Assembly: GCA_017643025.1 (NCBI GenBank)
Contig: JAEPOG010000003.1
Coordinates: 372,001 to 436,000 of the forward strand
DNA length: 64,000 bases
Source of the DNA: Rhizobiaceae bacterium
GTDB lineage: Bacteria > Pseudomonadota > Alphaproteobacteria > Rhizobiales > Rhizobiaceae
Direction: 5' to 3'
Both the position numbers and the translations under genes were made by a program. Below the pieces are notes generated by a model. The model worked only from the letters and a program-made list of their open reading frames with translations. It did not search any database and had not been told where the DNA came from. Every line of letters starts with the position of its first letter. The first letter of the stretch is position 1. This document shows positions 1 through 8,841 of the stretch, in pieces.

Positions 1-1394
1 ACTGTTTCGCCGGACCTGATCAGTTCGAGCAGCGCGTCCTCAAGCCCGTAATCGCCGCCCGGCCCGGCCCTCAGCAGGAAGTCTCCCGCCTGATGAACCG
101 AGCGACGGAGACCTGCCCCGTCAACCACCCCGTTTTCCGGGTTCTCGAAACTGCGATCCGGGTTCGGCAGGCGCATTGTCATCGTCAGTTCACCCAGCGC
201 CTCCGGGCATGACACGGCGTCGGGGCAGGCGTTCTCGGTGCCCCAGGCAATCCGTCCGGCGCCGGAATCGATCGCAACGGAAAACACCGGGCGTCCCGTT
301 CCGGACAGCGCGGTGCGTTCGAGGCCGCTCGCGGCATCCCACAGCCGGATCGTATTCGCGGTCCCGCCAGCGGTAACGACCGTGGCGCCGTCGGGCATGC
401 CCGCGCCTGCAGTGACCGAATTGTCGTGCCCTCGGAATTCGGAGACAAAGGTTTGGCTGTCGAGGCTCCAGACGACGCTGCGGTTTCGGTCGGCGCAGTT
501 GTAGCCGCAACTGATCGCGAGCATTGTATTGCCGGCGAAAGTCAGCGATCCGATCTGAAAGCCGAGTGTAGGCAGGGCGGCCACCAACGCTCCGTCTGCG
601 GCAGACCAGACTCGCACGGCCCCGTCCTGCGACGCGGTGGCGAACACAGTGCCGTCCGCGCTGACGGTCAGGTCGGTCAATGGCTGGTCGCGCAATGTCT
701 CCGCATCGGGCGTTTCAATCTCCTCGCCGGACGCCATGTTCCACAGCCGCATCCCGTTGTCGGTAGTAGCGGCGATGAGCCGGCTTCCGCCCAGCGCGAA
801 GCGCACTCGGTGGATCTGCCACGAATTCGCGTCGAGCTGAGCCCGTAACCGCCAGCCGCTCGTTTCGGCGTCAGACCGCTCCCACACAAAGGCCAGCCCA
901 TCGCCGTCGCCAGCCGCTAGGAGAGCGCCGTCAGGCGAGAAGTCCAGGTCGTAGACCGCGTATTCGTGCCCCTTCAGCACCGCCTTCAGGCGGCCCGTTG
1001 CCGTATCGAACAGGCGGATGTCGCCATAGGGCGGCCGGTCGCCAAAACCTTGACCGAAAAATCCCGCCGCCGCGATCGTATCGCCGTCCGGCGAGATGGC
1101 GACGGCGAAGACCTTGCCTTCATTGCCGGGGCCGATCTGGCCCCGGATGGTGCGGATCGTGCGCCCGGACCGCCAGTCCCAGAGCCGGATCGTCTTGTCG
1201 TCGGAGGCCGACACGATCAGTTCGCCGTCGGCCGAGACGGCAATGTCGCGTATCGCGGCGCGATGCCCGCCCGTATCGAGATCGAGGTGAAAATCGACAG
1301 TGCCGTCCTGTGCCGCTGCCGGCGAGTGCGCCAGAAGGGCGGGAAACACCAGCGCGGCAAGCGCGCCCAGCAGCCATCGAGCGAATGTCCGCAC
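1..1394 (-). CDS. WD40-repeat protein with signal peptide (3' end outside window)
   Basis: An open frame of 464 codons runs from a GTG at 1394 to the window edge without a stop, so the C-terminus is missing. Residues 1-28 form a signal peptide (Arg-rich start, hydrophobic LLGALAALVF core, then an Ala-rich cleavage region ending AAAQ). The rest contains WD40-type blades, with tags such as DKTIRLWDW, GDIRLFDT, GMRLWNMAS, GAVRVWSA and NTIRLWDA spaced about 40-60 residues apart. This suggests a periplasmic beta-propeller acting as a binding scaffold. The GTG lies 3 bases after the TGA of the preceding membrane-protein gene, so the genes are probably cotranslated. Cys pairs in CGYNCAD and CPDAVSCPE suggest disulfides. 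The exact role is unknown. Confidence 0.85.
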   Translation of the reverse strand, partial: MRTFARWLLGALAALVFPALLAHSPAAAQDGTVDFHLDLDTGGHRAAIRDIAVSADGELIVSASDDKTIRLWDWRSGRTIRTIRGQIGPGNEGKVFAVAISPDGDTIAAAGFFGQGFGDRPPYGDIRLFDTATGRLKAVLKGHEYAVYDLDFSPDGALLAAGDGDGLAFVWERSDAETSGWRLRAQLDANSWQIHRVRFALGGSRLIAATTDNGMRLWNMASGEEIETPDAETLRDQPLTDLTVSADGTVFATASQDGAVRVWSAADGALVAALPTLGFQIGSLTFAGNTMLAISCGYNCADRNRSVVWSLDSQTFVSEFRGHDNSVTAGAGMPDGATVVTAGGTANTIRLWDAASGLERTALSGTGRPVFSVAIDSGAGRIAWGTENACPDAVSCPEALGELTMTMRLPNPDRSFENPENGVVDGAGLRRSVHQAGDFLLRAGPGGDYGLEDALLELIRSGET

Positions 1395-1397
1395 GGG

Positions 1398-2051
1398 TCA
1401 GTCCAGGCCCTTCACATATTGCTCCAGCGGCGCCGCGTAGTTGGCTGACAAGCCGCTTCTCTGCTCGCGCAGATGGCCGCCGAAATAGGCCCAGAACGAC
1501 TTGGCGAAATCGCCGAAGAAGCTGTCCGCAACCTCCTTTGAGCAGAGATTGCCGTCCACACAGTAAGCGAGGCGGTTGAGAAAATAGAGCAGCCTGTCGA
1601 AATGCTCCCGGAACTCGTCGAGGGGCATCGCGCCGCCGCTTGTCTGCAGCGCGGCAGCACCCAGCCGGTCGAAATAGACAAGCCGCTCCTGTTCGGTTGC
1701 GTTCTTGTCGAGCAGCTCGGCGAATTGCGCATTGAGTGCGTCGAGACGCGTGACGACCGCCCGTTGCGCGGCCTGGAACTCGGGTTCTTCCCACAACTCG
1801 ACCAGCTGAAGCGTTCTCTCGACCCGGTTCTCCTCGCGCGTGTCGAGATACTGAAGAACGGAAAACACGCCGCCCACCACGATCAGCAGGCGCACCGCGA
1901 AGCCGGCCCATGCATAGGACCAGACGCGCCAGTCGGACGAGCGAAAAGGGTTGCCGTCGTCACTGCCGCGGGCTTCGACCTCGGGGTCCGGTTCCGTCTG
2001 CGAAGCGCTCCGCTGCATCCTCGCCGCAGCAGTGGGGCCGAGATGGACCAT
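1398..2051 (-). CDS. Membrane-anchored hypothetical protein
   Basis: This 217-residue protein has one clear membrane segment at about residues 48-62 (AGFAVRLLIVVGGVF) after a polar N-terminus. A helical, charged domain follows that is rich in Leu, Glu and Arg. I do not recognise the family. The ATG at 2051 overlaps the TGA of the upstream secreted-protein gene by one base (TGATG), a coupling arrangement that fixes the start. It is followed almost directly by the WD40 gene and preceded by the small secreted protein and the caspase-fold gene, so it is probably the membrane component of that set. An interaction with the other members is inferred from position only. Confidence 0.75.
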   Translation of the reverse strand: MVHLGPTAAARMQRSASQTEPDPEVEARGSDDGNPFRSSDWRVWSYAWAGFAVRLLIVVGGVFSVLQYLDTREENRVERTLQLVELWEEPEFQAAQRAVVTRLDALNAQFAELLDKNATEQERLVYFDRLGAAALQTSGGAMPLDEFREHFDRLLYFLNRLAYCVDGNLCSKEVADSFFGDFAKSFWAYFGGHLREQRSGLSANYAAPLEQYVKGLD

Positions 2052-2422
2052 CAGCAGCTTCCCAGGTCTATTTGCGCCGACGGATCGAGCACCAGATCGG
2101 GTTCCTCGAGCTTGCGCTTCAGGCACACAAGTTGCGGCAGCGACAGGAAGAACTTTCGCGTCGGCTCGGCGCCGGCAGCTGACGGCCCCCTGAGGGCGGG
2201 CACCACGCTGCGCGACTCCTCGCAATCGTCGAGATTGACCGCCACCGCCGCTGCTGCCCGCGAGGCGAAGTCGGGATATTTGTCGAGGAAGCACCGCGCC
2301 AGGGATGAGTTGATCACCACCGATCTGGCGCACAGGCCACATGCCTCCTGAGCCGCGGCTCCGGCCGTGAAGGCGCTCCCGAGCGCAAGCGAAATCGCGA
2401 AAACTGCCGCTTTTGCAAACAT
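2051..2422 (-). CDS. Small Cys-containing secreted protein
   Basis: This 123-residue protein begins with a canonical signal peptide (MFAKAAVFAISLALGS, then AGAAAQ). The mature part has several cysteines (CGLC, RCFL, DDCE, LVCL and a C-terminal Cys), as in small disulfide-bonded periplasmic proteins. The ATG at 2422 was chosen because CAGGAA lies just upstream and the signal peptide starts there; an in-frame upstream start at 2440 is less likely. The stop overlaps the start of the membrane-protein gene. The family is not recognised. It belongs to the caspase/WD40 gene set. Confidence 0.75.
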   Translation of the reverse strand: MFAKAAVFAISLALGSAFTAGAAAQEACGLCARSVVINSSLARCFLDKYPDFASRAAAAVAVNLDDCEESRSVVPALRGPSAAGAEPTRKFFLSLPQLVCLKRKLEEPDLVLDPSAQIDLGSC

Positions 2423-2544
2423 GTTTCCTGTATTCCTCACGGGCCTTGGGTCGGCCGGTTTTCGTCCGCCCGACCCTTCGTGAGACTAGCCGCAAGGCCG
2501 TGCCTTGAACAGCGCCGCCGTTCGGGGCGTCGCCCCGCAGCCGG

Positions 2545-4779
2545 TCAGCCGCGCGGCATCGTCTCCAGTGAGTAAATCAGCAACGCACCGTTCTTTTCGG
2601 TACTGCCCTGGCGCCGCAGGAGCGTGATGTTCCGCGTCGTCGCCGGCGCCACGCCGATGTCGCGCAGCAGGCCCGAGAACCCGTCCGGGTGGCCGAGCGA
2701 GCGCGTCATTGTGCGGACGCCCTGCTGGGCCAGGAAGGAGAGGTCCTCGACGGGAGTGATGGCGTCGGCCTCGCTCAGGGCCACCACCATGCGCTCGATG
2801 CCGTAGCTGTCCTTGTTGAACGCAAGCAACGGCCAGTCGATGGAATCGCCGGTATGCATGCGCTCTGAAACGATGTGCGTGATCGAATAGTCGCTGCCGA
2901 TATAAAGCACGTTGATGTCGACCGGCTTGCCCGAGCTGTTGCTGGCCAGCAGGTGAACCTGATCATCGGGGTGGACGCGCGGTGTCTTGTCGGCGCGCAG
3001 CGCTTCCCGGTCCTCAACATCGAGCCGCTTGATGTTGAATTGCACATCGAATGCCTGCGGATTGAAGGTGTTTGCGGCGGCGAGCCGTGCGAGGTTTACG
3101 GCGCGGAATATCGTTGTAAGCGACTCACCGACCTCACTCTGCAGCCCCTCGGGCGTGCTGCCGGCGAAGCCGATGGAAGGTGGGCGGCGCCCTTCGTCCA
3201 GCGAAATCTCGGCCGACGGCGACAGGAACCAAAGGCGCGGCGCGTCGCTGATCGCCGCGCGCTTGCTGACGCCAGTCTGCCCCGCGCCCCTCAGTTGCAG
3301 GAGTGCCACGTCCTGCTCGCTCATCACTTCCACGCGAAGGTCCGCCGTTTCGTCCGGCGCGACCAGCCTTATCTTGACTGGAATGTCGTCGCCGCTTGCG
3401 ATGGTTTCGAGCAGGGCGTTCGTTTGCGCAATCTCGTCCGCATGGTCCGGGTTCGGCGTCGGCCGCGCCACAGTCATCTCGATCTCGAAGGTCAGTTCGG
3501 CCAGCCGGGCGTAGGAACCGTCGGGTATCTTGTCGGGTGTGACCCTCGGCCTGCCCTCGTGTTCGACTGAGCGGACCCTGCTGGTCATGTTGTCGGCCGA
3601 AACGACCTCCACATAGCCGAAGGCGTCCTCGGTCAGGTCAGCCGGCGAGGCCAGCAATGCGAGTTTGGTGCCTGGCGCCAGCCTGTGCAGCCGCCCCGCC
3701 GGGATGGTGACCCTGCCGTCCGTGGCGCTCACGCGCCACTGCTGCAAAGCATTTTCGGGGACCTCCGTTCCGAAGACGGGCGCATCCAGATTGCCCTCGA
3801 ACAGCGGCGTCGGCCTCGTCCGGTTGTCTGCTGCATAGGCTTGCATGATGCTCGCCCCCAGCTGGCGGTAGCTCTGGCCCGGGTTCTCGGCCATCTTGGA
3901 AAAGAGCGTGTAGGTGAACAGGCCGAGCTTCCTGGCATTTTCGTCGCCGCGCGGCAGCAGCATTTCGGGCGTGGTTTCCACCGTCTGTGCCGCGAAGAAC
4001 GCAACCATGCCGCCGGGAACAACAGGCTCGGCGGCCGTGGCACTGTCCATATCGCTTGTGGTTTGAGTTGCGTAGAGCAGGAGCGCCCTGTTTTCCTCGG
4101 TGCCAACGCTCCGCGAAGCGCCTCCCTGGGCCAGCGCCTCGGCATATGCGTTCTGGGGAATACCGAGCTGTCCTGCATCGATCGACCTGTCGGTTACGTC
4201 GGAAGCCCCCAGGGCGCGTGTGGCCGTGCCCGAATGGCAGGCATCGATAACGACCCATACAAAGGCGCCCTTGTCGCGGATGGCCTGGATCGCCTTGCCG
4301 ATCTCGTCGTCGGGCAGCGCCGACGGGACGCCGTCTTCGATATTCTCCCAGGATCTGATGTCGGCCGGCAGGAATATCTCGTCCTTGCCGTCGGGCTCCG
4401 CCGCCAGATCGGCCGCCGGCTGCTGGAAGCCATGTCCGGACATGTGGAGATAGACGAAGTCGCCGCTTTCGGATTTCGCCGCGACCTCGGCAAGTGCATC
4501 GGTAATGGCCTGGTAGGTAGGTGATGCGGCGGCACCTTCGACGCCGTCGGCGAGAACGGTGACGTTTTCCGGCGCGAAACGCGCCAGTTCGTTTGTCGTC
4601 AGATACTCGTGAACGAGCCGAGCGTCATTGTTGGGCCCCACAAGGTCGGCGCCTGGCACGTTCGGGTATTTAGTGACGGCAACGAGTACCGCCCGGTTGG
4701 TGCGCGCGTCTGCGACCGTTGCAGTAAGAAACGTTCCGCAAAGAACGAGCGCGGCGACTGACATGATTCCGAAATGCAT
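2545..4779 (-). CDS. Secreted caspase-fold (peptidase C14, metacaspase-like) protein
   Basis: This is a 744-residue exported protein. Residues 1-25 are a signal peptide. A caspase p20-like domain spans roughly 28-330, with the catalytic His in HMSGHGFQQ and the catalytic Cys in VVIDACHSG, so both dyad residues are present. Near the C-terminus the segment containing VHLLASNSSGKPVDIN resembles the DUF4384-type modules found behind bacterial caspase domains. The ATG at 4779 is preceded by a GGGAGAA ribosome-binding site. The family cleaves after basic or acidic residues; the substrate here is unknown. The gene opens a set with the small secreted, membrane and WD40 genes, although about 120 bp separate it from the next one. 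Export makes an envelope role more likely than an intracellular cell-death role. Confidence 0.85.
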   Translation of the reverse strand: MHFGIMSVAALVLCGTFLTATVADARTNRAVLVAVTKYPNVPGADLVGPNNDARLVHEYLTTNELARFAPENVTVLADGVEGAAASPTYQAITDALAEVAAKSESGDFVYLHMSGHGFQQPAADLAAEPDGKDEIFLPADIRSWENIEDGVPSALPDDEIGKAIQAIRDKGAFVWVVIDACHSGTATRALGASDVTDRSIDAGQLGIPQNAYAEALAQGGASRSVGTEENRALLLYATQTTSDMDSATAAEPVVPGGMVAFFAAQTVETTPEMLLPRGDENARKLGLFTYTLFSKMAENPGQSYRQLGASIMQAYAADNRTRPTPLFEGNLDAPVFGTEVPENALQQWRVSATDGRVTIPAGRLHRLAPGTKLALLASPADLTEDAFGYVEVVSADNMTSRVRSVEHEGRPRVTPDKIPDGSYARLAELTFEIEMTVARPTPNPDHADEIAQTNALLETIASGDDIPVKIRLVAPDETADLRVEVMSEQDVALLQLRGAGQTGVSKRAAISDAPRLWFLSPSAEISLDEGRRPPSIGFAGSTPEGLQSEVGESLTTIFRAVNLARLAAANTFNPQAFDVQFNIKRLDVEDREALRADKTPRVHPDDQVHLLASNSSGKPVDINVLYIGSDYSITHIVSERMHTGDSIDWPLLAFNKDSYGIERMVVALSEADAITPVEDLSFLAQQGVRTMTRSLGHPDGFSGLLRDIGVAPATTRNITLLRRQGSTEKNGALLIYSLETMPRG

Positions 4780-4869
4780 AAGGTTCTCCCAAGCCCGACG
4801 ATACCCAAGCAGGTTCAGTGTCTACACGAATTGGGCGGCATTGGGGAAACGCGGCAGCCTCGTGCTCCG

Positions 4870-5499
4870 CTATCGCGCGGTCGACCAGCCGAACCAGAGC
4901 GCCACCGCAGCCAGCAGGAGCGAGAGGGTTCGGCGCGCTATCGTCTCGATCCTGGGATTGTTGAGCACAGGCTCAAGAGCTCCGGCCGCGGCAACAATCA
5001 CTGCATGAACGATTGTGGCGATCGCGACATAGACTGCTGTGAGCAGCAAGGTCTGCTGCTGAATAGGCAGGTTGGGCACGATGAATGTCGGCAGCACCGC
5101 GATGTAGAACACGGCCGCCTTCGGGTTGAGAATGTTGGTGATGAGCCCGCGCATGAAATAGCGGCGCTCCGAAGCGTCCGTCGATGAAACGACGTCGGTT
5201 CCCTGGCGCCAGCCATCCCATGCGAGATAGAGCAGAAACGCCACGCCTGCCCAGCGAAGGCCCTCATAGGCCAGGTCGGAAGCCTGGATGATTTCCGCTA
5301 CCCCGAGTGCCGCAAGCGCACCGATGATGGCGAGCCCGAGCGCGACCCCGGCCACGGTGGCAAAGCCGGCGCGCCTGCCATCCGATGATGCGACAAGCGC
5401 CAGATAGGTCATGTTCGGACCCGGCGTGAGCTCTATGAGCAGCGACGCTAATGCGAAAGACAGCAGGGTGGGCAGGTAGTCGGGATCGAGCAGCAGCAT
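4870..5499 (-). CDS. LysE-family amino-acid exporter
   Basis: This is a 209-residue integral membrane protein with about six hydrophobic segments and the LysE/RhtB signature near the N-terminus (LTPGPNMTYLAL). The family exports amino acids or their analogues across the inner membrane; the substrate cannot be read from sequence. The ATG at 5499 gives a typical family length and lies 4 bases after the polA stop, so it is probably cotranscribed with polA. The short gap to the caspase-fold gene on the same strand shows nothing distinctive. Confidence 0.85.
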   Translation of the reverse strand: MLLLDPDYLPTLLSFALASLLIELTPGPNMTYLALVASSDGRRAGFATVAGVALGLAIIGALAALGVAEIIQASDLAYEGLRWAGVAFLLYLAWDGWRQGTDVVSSTDASERRYFMRGLITNILNPKAAVFYIAVLPTFIVPNLPIQQQTLLLTAVYVAIATIVHAVIVAAAGALEPVLNNPRIETIARRTLSLLLAAVALWFGWSTAR

Positions 5500-5503
5500 G
5501 CCG

Positions 5504-8449
5504 CTAGTGCGCCTCGTCCCAGTTGTCGGCGGCGCGGGCATCGACCTGCAGCGGCACGGCCATGGAAACGGCGGGCATGGCGGCGTTCTCCATGATCTCT
5601 GTAATGACCAGCATGGCGCGCTCCACCTCGGCCTCGGGCGCCTCGAATATCAGCTCGTCATGCACCTGTAGCAGCATGCGGGTGTCCTTGAGACCGGCAT
5701 TGTCGAGCGCGTTATCCATGCGGATCATCGCGCGCCGGATGATGTCGGCCGCCGAGCCCTGGATCGGCGCGTTGATCGCTGCGCGTTCCGAAAAAGCGCG
5801 ATGCTGCGGGTTGGAGGCCCGGATTTCGGGGTAGTGCGCGCGGCGGCCGAAGATCGTCTCGACATAGCCGTTCTCGCGGCAGAACGCCTTGGTCGACTCC
5901 ATGTAGTCGCGGATGCCGGGGAAGCGCTCGAAATATTTGTTGATGTATTCGCCTGCCTCGGAGCGCTCGATGCCCAACTGGTTGGCCAGCCCGAAGGCAG
6001 AGATGCCGTAGATGATGCCGAAATTGATCGCCTTGGCCCGCCGCCGTACCTCAGGCGGCATCCCCTCGACCGGAACGGAAAACATCTCCGACGCGGTCAT
6101 GGCGTGAATGTCGGCACCGTCGGCGAATGCCTGCCTGAGCTGCGGGATGTCGGCCATGTGGGCGAGCACGCGAAGCTCGATCTGGCTGTAGTCGGCGGAA
6201 ATCAGCTTGTTGCCGGGTTCGGCTATGAACGCCGCCCTGATCTTGCGGCCCTCGGTGGTGCGGATGGGGATGTTCTGCAGGTTGGGTTCAGATGACGACA
6301 ACCGCCCGGTCGTGGTCGAGGCCAGTGCGTAGGAGGTGTGGACGCGCCGCGAGTTTGGGTTGATGTAGCCGGGCAGGGCGTCGGTGTAGGTCGACTTCAG
6401 CTTCGTGAGCTGACGCCATTCCACGATCTTGCTGGGCAGCGGATGGCCATCGGCGGCAAGCTCGTCGAGTACCTGAACAGTGGTCGACCACTGGCCAGTC
6501 TTCGTCTTTGTGCCGCCCGGCAGTCCCATCTTCCCGAACAATATGTCGCCGAGCTGCTTCGGCGACCCGATCGTGAAGCGCTCGCCGGCAATCTCGTAGA
6601 TTTCTTCCTCAAGGGCTGCGGCACCCTGCGCGAACTCGCCCGACAGCCGCGAAAGTATTTGCCGGTCTACCGAAACGCCACGCTGCTCCATGTTTGCCAA
6701 CACGCTGACAAGCGGCCGTTCCAGGCGCTCATAGACCGAGACAAGGCCCTTGGAGACGGTGCGGGGCTTGAGCGCCAGCCACAGGCGCAACGCAACGTCC
6801 GCGTTTTCCGCCGCATAGGCCGCTGCCTGACCGATATCGACGAGGTCGAAAGTCACGGCGCTGCGGCCGCTTCCGGTTAGTTCCTTGAGCCCTTTGGTCG
6901 CGTGTCCCAGCCAGCGCTCCGCCAGCGCCTCCATGCTCTGTCCGCTCGAGCCGGCGTCGGTGACATAGGACATCAGCATCGTGTCGTCGTAGTTCACGAC
7001 ATCGACGCCATGCTGGTTGAGAACGACGAGATCGTATTTGACGTTGTGGCCGATCTTCAGCACCGAGCGATCTTCCAGCAACGCCTTCAATGACACCAGC
7101 GCATCGCGCACGGGGATTTGGCCTTCGGCGAGCCCACCCCCCAGCAGGTCGCCTTCGCGGTCCTTGTGGGCGAACGGCACGTAGGCGGCACGTCCGGGTC
7201 GGATGGCTAGCGACATGCCGACCAGTTCGGTCTGCATGGGATCGAGCGTCGTCGTACCCGTTTTGATCGCAACGCGCCCGACCTCGCGCGCTTCCGCGAT
7301 CCATTTGTCGAGCTCTGCAGAATCGCGGATCGCGACATAGCCCGAGGGATCGAAAATCTGCGCGACAAGCGCCTCCGCGCGCTGCGCGGCAAGTGTGGCT
7401 GGCAGCATCGCCGAGTCAGCGGCAGCATCCGTCGCAGTCTCCGCTGCCGCGCCATCGCCCCCGGATGCCGCCTGGCCGGCGGATATTCCGATGTCCGGAC
7501 CATGCGCCGCAGCGCCCCATTCGACCTCGACTGTGGCCGGCTCGATCTCGTTGGCGTCGGTTCCCGTTTCTTCGCAGACGCGGCGGGTCAGCGACGAGAA
7601 CTCCATCGTCTTGAGGAACGCGACCAGCTTCGGCCCGTCCGGCGGCTGGAGAACGAAATCGCCGATCGACTCCTCGACCGGCACGTCTTGCTTGAGCCGC
7701 ACCAGCTCGCGCGAAACCCGCGCATTCTCGGTATGCTCGATGATGTTTTCGCGCCGCTTCTGTTGCTTGATCTCGGATGCGCGCTCAAGCAACCCGTCCA
7801 GGTCGCCGAACTCGGCAAGGAGCTGAGCGGCCGTCTTCGGGCCGATGCCGGGCACGCCCGGCACATTGTCCACAGAGTCGCCGGTCAACGCCTGCAGGTC
7901 GATCATCTTGTCGGGCGTTACGCCCCATTTCTCGACCACTTCGGCAATGCCGATCTGGCGGTCCTTCATCGGGTCGTACATGCCGACGTGATCGTTGACG
8001 AGCTGCATCAGATCCTTGTCGGACGAGATGATGGTCGTCTCGCCGCCGGCCTCGGTCATCATCCGCGCATAGGTTGCGATCAGGTCGTCGGCCTCGTAGC
8101 CTTCCTGTTCGATGCAGGGCAGGTTGAAGGCTTTGGTGGCGGTTCGGATCAGTCCGAATTGCGGGATCAGGTCTTCCGGCGGCTCGGAGCGGTTGGCCTT
8201 GTAATCCTTGAAGATTTCATGCCGGAAGGTCTTCGCCGAATAATCGAAGATGACGGCGAAATGGGTCGGCACCACGCCGACATCGGTGTTGCGCGCGTCG
8301 CGCATCAGCTTCCACAGCATGTTGCTGAAGCCGGACACCGCGCCGACCGGCAGCCCGTCCGACTTGCGGGTCAGCGGCGGCAGCGCGTGGTAGGCGCGAA
8401 AAATGTAGCCGGAACCGTCGACGAGAAAGAGGTGGTCGCCCTTTGCCAT
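5504..8449 (-). CDS. polA: DNA polymerase I
   Basis: This 981-residue protein has the three-part Pol I layout: a 5'-3' flap exonuclease (FLVDGSGYIFRAYHALPPL onward, with GDSVDNVPGVPGIGPKTA), a 3'-5' exonuclease-like domain (about 370-590) and a family A polymerase domain with SADYSQIELRVLAH and LLQVHDELIFE. It removes RNA primers and fills gaps. In the middle domain the usual DTE motif reads KTG (Lys396, Gly398) and the usual YxxxD reads YAAEN (Asn549); only the Asp of KYD remains. Proofreading is therefore probably lost. The ATG at 8449 was preferred over a GTG at 8473 because family proteins begin at the short lead into the flap domain; neither has a strong ribosome-binding site. LysE follows directly. 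Confidence 0.97.
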   Translation of the reverse strand: MAKGDHLFLVDGSGYIFRAYHALPPLTRKSDGLPVGAVSGFSNMLWKLMRDARNTDVGVVPTHFAVIFDYSAKTFRHEIFKDYKANRSEPPEDLIPQFGLIRTATKAFNLPCIEQEGYEADDLIATYARMMTEAGGETTIISSDKDLMQLVNDHVGMYDPMKDRQIGIAEVVEKWGVTPDKMIDLQALTGDSVDNVPGVPGIGPKTAAQLLAEFGDLDGLLERASEIKQQKRRENIIEHTENARVSRELVRLKQDVPVEESIGDFVLQPPDGPKLVAFLKTMEFSSLTRRVCEETGTDANEIEPATVEVEWGAAAHGPDIGISAGQAASGGDGAAAETATDAAADSAMLPATLAAQRAEALVAQIFDPSGYVAIRDSAELDKWIAEAREVGRVAIKTGTTTLDPMQTELVGMSLAIRPGRAAYVPFAHKDREGDLLGGGLAEGQIPVRDALVSLKALLEDRSVLKIGHNVKYDLVVLNQHGVDVVNYDDTMLMSYVTDAGSSGQSMEALAERWLGHATKGLKELTGSGRSAVTFDLVDIGQAAAYAAENADVALRLWLALKPRTVSKGLVSVYERLERPLVSVLANMEQRGVSVDRQILSRLSGEFAQGAAALEEEIYEIAGERFTIGSPKQLGDILFGKMGLPGGTKTKTGQWSTTVQVLDELAADGHPLPSKIVEWRQLTKLKSTYTDALPGYINPNSRRVHTSYALASTTTGRLSSSEPNLQNIPIRTTEGRKIRAAFIAEPGNKLISADYSQIELRVLAHMADIPQLRQAFADGADIHAMTASEMFSVPVEGMPPEVRRRAKAINFGIIYGISAFGLANQLGIERSEAGEYINKYFERFPGIRDYMESTKAFCRENGYVETIFGRRAHYPEIRASNPQHRAFSERAAINAPIQGSAADIIRRAMIRMDNALDNAGLKDTRMLLQVHDELIFEAPEAEVERAMLVITEIMENAAMPAVSMAVPLQVDARAADNWDEAH

Positions 8450-8604
8450 GGGCGAAGGGAGTACCGTGGCCACCGGCGGCTGTCCATGCCAAAGAGCCCG
8501 TGGTCCAAAGGCCTCCTGACGCGGCGAAAAACACGCTCACGCCTTCGTTACACAACTGTAATGTTCGTGCCCTTGAATCGCCACTATCGGAAACACAAAT
8601 CGTA

Positions 8605-8755
8605 GACACCGGCAGTTTTCGCCGGGTCCGGCAATAGGCCCGTCCCCCGCCTAACCGGACACCATGACGGCAGCCTCATCCCCCTCTCCGGGCTGCCGTC
8701 ACGTATACAAGTAAGGCCGCCGTGGTTCCCCCCTCCACCACGGCGGCACTTTTTT
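8605..8755 (+). ncRNA. Predicted trans-acting sRNA, alpha-r7-like
   Basis: The gap between polA and the M20 gene holds a run of hairpins on the plus strand: CCGGC/GCCGG (8609-8625), GTCCGG/CCGGAC (8626-8660), a perfect 11-bp stem TGACGGCAGCC (8665-8701) and a perfect 11-bp stem (8716-8747) followed by six T, a Rho-independent terminator. The loops of the last two carry C-rich anti-Shine-Dalgarno sequence (CCCCCTC and CCCCCCTCC). As I recall, the alpha-r7 family of Rhizobiales sRNAs is about 134-159 nt, lies next to a DNA polymerase gene and has a MarR gene nearby; a MarR gene is present at 11059. The 5' end is inferred; a CTTGAA box at 8572 could be the -35 element, but no good -10 is seen. 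Confidence 0.7.
8716..8755 (+). terminator. Rho-independent terminator of the sRNA
   Basis: An 11-bp perfect stem (GCCGCCGTGGT with its complement) and a 10-nt pyrimidine loop are followed by a run of six T at 8750-8755. No plus-strand protein gene ends here, which supports an independent RNA transcript. Confidence 0.75.
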
Positions 8756-8841
8756 GACTGGTCCAGCGGTTCAAATCCCTTCCCGTTCCAAACGCGCGCC
8801 GATAGGTTCCTCCGAAAATCCACCCGGAGAGATCACGAAAA

